In this document: one piece after another, positions 62,080 through 64,000 of the stretch
Numbering within the stretch: position 1 is the stretch's first letter
Layout of the letters: each line of letters begins with the position of its first letter
Source of the DNA: Trileptium ribeirensis
Taxonomy: Eukaryota > Nematoda > Enoplea > Enoplida > Thoracostomopsidae
Direction: 5' to 3'
Assembly (NCBI GenBank): GCA_030248225.1
Contig: JASANE010012807.1
Coordinates: 39,389-103,388, forward strand
Length of the DNA: 64,000 nucleotides
Program-made: the position numbers and the translations under genes
Notes under the pieces: model-generated
The model's database searches: none
What the model saw: the letters and a program-made list of their open reading frames with translations, nothing else
What the model was told of the DNA's origin: nothing

Positions 62080-62655
62080 CTATTTCTAACAAAGGTTCGA
62101 CAAACTATATTGCAGGTTTCACAGAATAATGAGTGCAAAAAGTGGGCACTTTTGTCTCTAACAATCGTCTGCAAGAAACTAAAATCTCTAAGGGACGGCT
62201 ATATCATATTTTAGTTTCTTGAAAACGGCTGTTAGAGATTTTTGTCTTTAATGACTGCTTCTTAAATATTTAAATCTCTAACAGATAGCTGTAAGAGATT
62301 TTAGTCTTATACAGATAGCCAATAAATACAAAAATATCTAACAACTAGCTGTTAGACACTATAATCTCTTGCAGCTAGTCATAACAGATTATTGTCTCTA
62401 ATGGCTAGCTGTTAGAAACTTTTGTCTCTTACAGCCAGCTATAAAATACAATTCTCTCTAATAGCTGTCCATTAGAATTTTAAATATTTAACGGTTGGCT
62501 GTAAGATATTTTTGTATGTTACAGCTGGCTGTAAGAGACAAAAGTCTCTAAAGAGACAAGAGTCTCTAACAGCTAGCCACTAGAGACAAAAATCTTTAAC
62601 GGCTAGCTTTTAGATATTTTTGTCTCTTATGGCTAGCTGTTAGAGATTTTTGTGT
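62080..62655 (+). repeat. Array of 30-bp palindromic units, about 19 copies
   Basis: Imperfect units with exact or near 30-bp spacing; consensus CTCTAA.GGCTAGCTGTTAGAGA followed by TTTTTGT. Each unit is itself an inverted repeat centred on GCTAGC, so both strands look alike and single-strand hairpins are possible. Units near 62401-62520 are in strict 30-bp register; a half-unit phase change occurs near 62540-62560. There are no unique spacers, so this is not a CRISPR array. Confidence 0.92.
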
Positions 62656-62710
62656 TTCACGTTCATACGTGAAGTCGTATGTAGGAACTGTGTGTTACCT
62701 ACGGAGTAGG

Positions 62711-62800
62711 AACCAGTGTTACATACGACATGTCGTATGTAACCACTGTTACATACGATATGTCGTACGTAACCAGTGTTACATACGACATATCGTATGT
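62711..62800 (+). repeat. Three exact 30-bp units with a 26-bp perfect palindrome
   Basis: Units start at 62711, 62741 and 62771 (AACCAGTGTTACATACGACA...). In the first, bases 62718-62743 (GTTACATACGACA and its mirror complement) are a perfect 26-bp palindrome; the others have one or two changes. A worn unit lies just before (62660-62710). The sequence differs from the preceding array but the spacing is the same. Confidence 0.95.
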
Positions 62801-62829
62801 AACACTAGTACATAGAACTCTACGAAACT

Positions 62830-63120
62830 CTACTCCAGTTTGACATTGGCACCGCCGTCCAGCTTGATGTTGGCCCCCTCCAGTTTGATATTAATGCCCG
62901 ATCCAGCTTGATATTGGTCCCACCTCCAGTTTGATATTGGTGCCACCCTTCAGTTTGATATTGGTGCCCCTCTCGAATTTGATATTGGTGTCCCTCTCCA
63001 GTTTGACATTGGTGTCCCGTCCTGTTTGATATTCGTGCACCCTCCTGTTTGATATTGGTGCCCACATCCAGTTTGATATTGGTGCTTCCTACAGTTTGAT
63101 ATTGGTGCCCCCTCCAGTTT
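62830..63120 (-). repeat. Minisatellite, ~24-bp unit, about 12 copies
   Basis: The CAGTTTGATATTGGTGCCCC unit repeats every 21-26 bp, mostly 23-24. Where the unit is 24 bp the minus strand reads as an eight-residue repeat (YQTGGGTN-like), giving open frames, but unit lengths vary and no gene context exists, so coding is unlikely. Confidence 0.93.
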
Positions 63121-63734
63121 CACAAAATTATACAAAAACACATATATAGATCGATTAGCTACTGAGGTTTTTAAGTTTTTCGCGTATTTTGGATCTCATG
63201 GGTCCGCCCATTCTAAAGACCATTATGACGCAACCCCACAGTGTTAATAACCGCAATTGCGGCACACGATCTTCTGATACATAGAGGATAAAAGTAGCTC
63301 TTCAAAATGAGACCAAACCACCCATATAATGGTTGCCGAGATATGACGTTTTTCGACTACTTTGGACATCATAGACTAATTTAAAACGTCTTTTCAAGCA
63401 AGTCCTCATACTCAGAGATCCGCCTGGAACAGTGAACATATAGCATTACAGAGCTTATGTGCTCAGCGAAATTAGGTCAATTTTAAGGTGCGTTCACATG
63501 TCAAAACTTTTGCTGGTAAGTACTAATGAACCTGTTATCAGTTGAGAGTAGTTTCCATGGGGAAACCATAACACACCATTTGGCGGAACCTTTGTGGTTC
63601 GTCCGCGCGTCACGTGAGCTAATTGTTTACAATTTGTAAGGAGCACCTCAGATTCAAACGTTCGAATAAAAGCTCCCTGGGTGGTGGTGTAGATGTCAGA
63701 GTGATTCGTAAGGGGTCCTAAAAGAGAGCTATTG
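63121..63734. other. Stretch without recognised features
   Basis: Mixed-composition sequence. Near 63486 a single piece, AAGGTGCGTTCACATGTCAA, resembles the MITE terminal repeat, with no partner end. Nothing else recognised. Confidence 0.4.
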
Positions 63735-63975
63735 CACGCTTCAACAACGAGACCGTAGCAGGTCTCTCATGATGCAATGATCGGTCAAATTCTATCACCC
63801 CACCATCGCTATTCCCGTATCTGGGACAACCCGGCTATATTTGACTCCGAGTAGTGTATCACCGCCTCTTCACTGAGACAGGACGCAACTTCTGCGCCTC
63901 CCTCTCCGCGGATACGGACGACAAGAGCAGCCCCGGTCAGCATCAAGGATGGACCAAATGACTGTGGAACCGGCC
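63735..63975 (-). repeat. Inverted copy of the fragment at 50763-51012
   Basis: Read on the minus strand it matches plus 50763-51012: CCACAGTCATT, CCTTGATGCTGACCGGG, GGTGATAGAATTTGACCGAT and CATTGCATCATGAG. Identity is high in blocks, with small insertions between them. The relation stops near 63735. It continues to within ~25 bp of the window edge, so its outer end is unknown. Confidence 0.85.
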
Positions 63976-64000
63976 GGTAGTAACACATGCCGGCCCCGAG

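Noticed and set aside
62080..62800. CRISPR-like array
   Set aside because: Units are contiguous palindromes with no unique spacers, in a eukaryotic setting.

Overview
This window reads as nuclear DNA of an invertebrate-type metazoan. It is AT-rich, the genes are split by introns with GT-AG borders, and two genes belong to animal families: a TULP4-type tubby-like protein on the + strand and an SLC8 Na+/Ca2+ exchanger on the - strand. A tRNA-Lys gene lies between them. I see no bacterial operon structure, ribosome binding sites or CRISPR array. The species cannot be named from the sequence. Most of the window is repetitive: mobile elements, decayed retroelement coding regions and several unrelated tandem arrays. 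Most open frames longer than 60 codons do not look like genes.

Layout. 1-10.25 kb: the 3' part of a TULP4-like gene, four + strand exons at 2242-2552, 3835-4088, 4914-5121 and 10000-10116. They join in phase and end in the last ~80 residues of a tubby domain. The last intron contains a repeat element (5.83-8.07 kb) built of ~360-bp direct repeats. 10.25-16.6 kb: no recognisable gene. 16.6-18.54 kb: a 148-bp satellite array, with a separate insertion at its left edge. 18.6 kb: tRNA-Lys(UUU). 19.3-20.4 kb: a second copy of the intronic element. 22-24.8 kb: small repeats and a MITE that holds a LINE reverse-transcriptase fragment. 29.7-38.65 kb: a probable decayed LTR retroelement, with two similar ~210-bp direct repeats bracketing a gag-like pseudogene and about 4.5 kb of unidentified decayed coding sequence.

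40.3-49.3 kb: the 3' half of the exchanger gene on the - strand. Exons at 49052-49300 and 44613-44822 together make Calx-beta domain 2, 43077-43416 carries the alpha-2 repeat, and 40475-40764 is the terminal exon. Its introns hold a TA-flanked MITE, a 79-bp stretch with no A or T, a long TA/GT microsatellite beside a splice donor, and an inverted pair of 69-bp repeats that flank one exon.

49.6-64 kb: mobile-element territory, possibly inside an upstream exchanger intron. A ~190-bp tandem array is followed by an unidentified coding-like fragment, then a broken Polinton/Maverick-type protein-primed DNA polymerase B. That polymerase is split by a precise 6.27-kb insertion with a target-site duplication. 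C-rich repeats, two arrays of 30-bp palindromic units and a 24-bp minisatellite come next. The right edge carries an inverted copy of the fragment at 50.76-51.01 kb, so the broken polymerase lies between two inverted copies.

Coding assignments rest on translated motifs and splice logic read by eye. Repeat boundaries are approximate unless a target-site duplication is stated.
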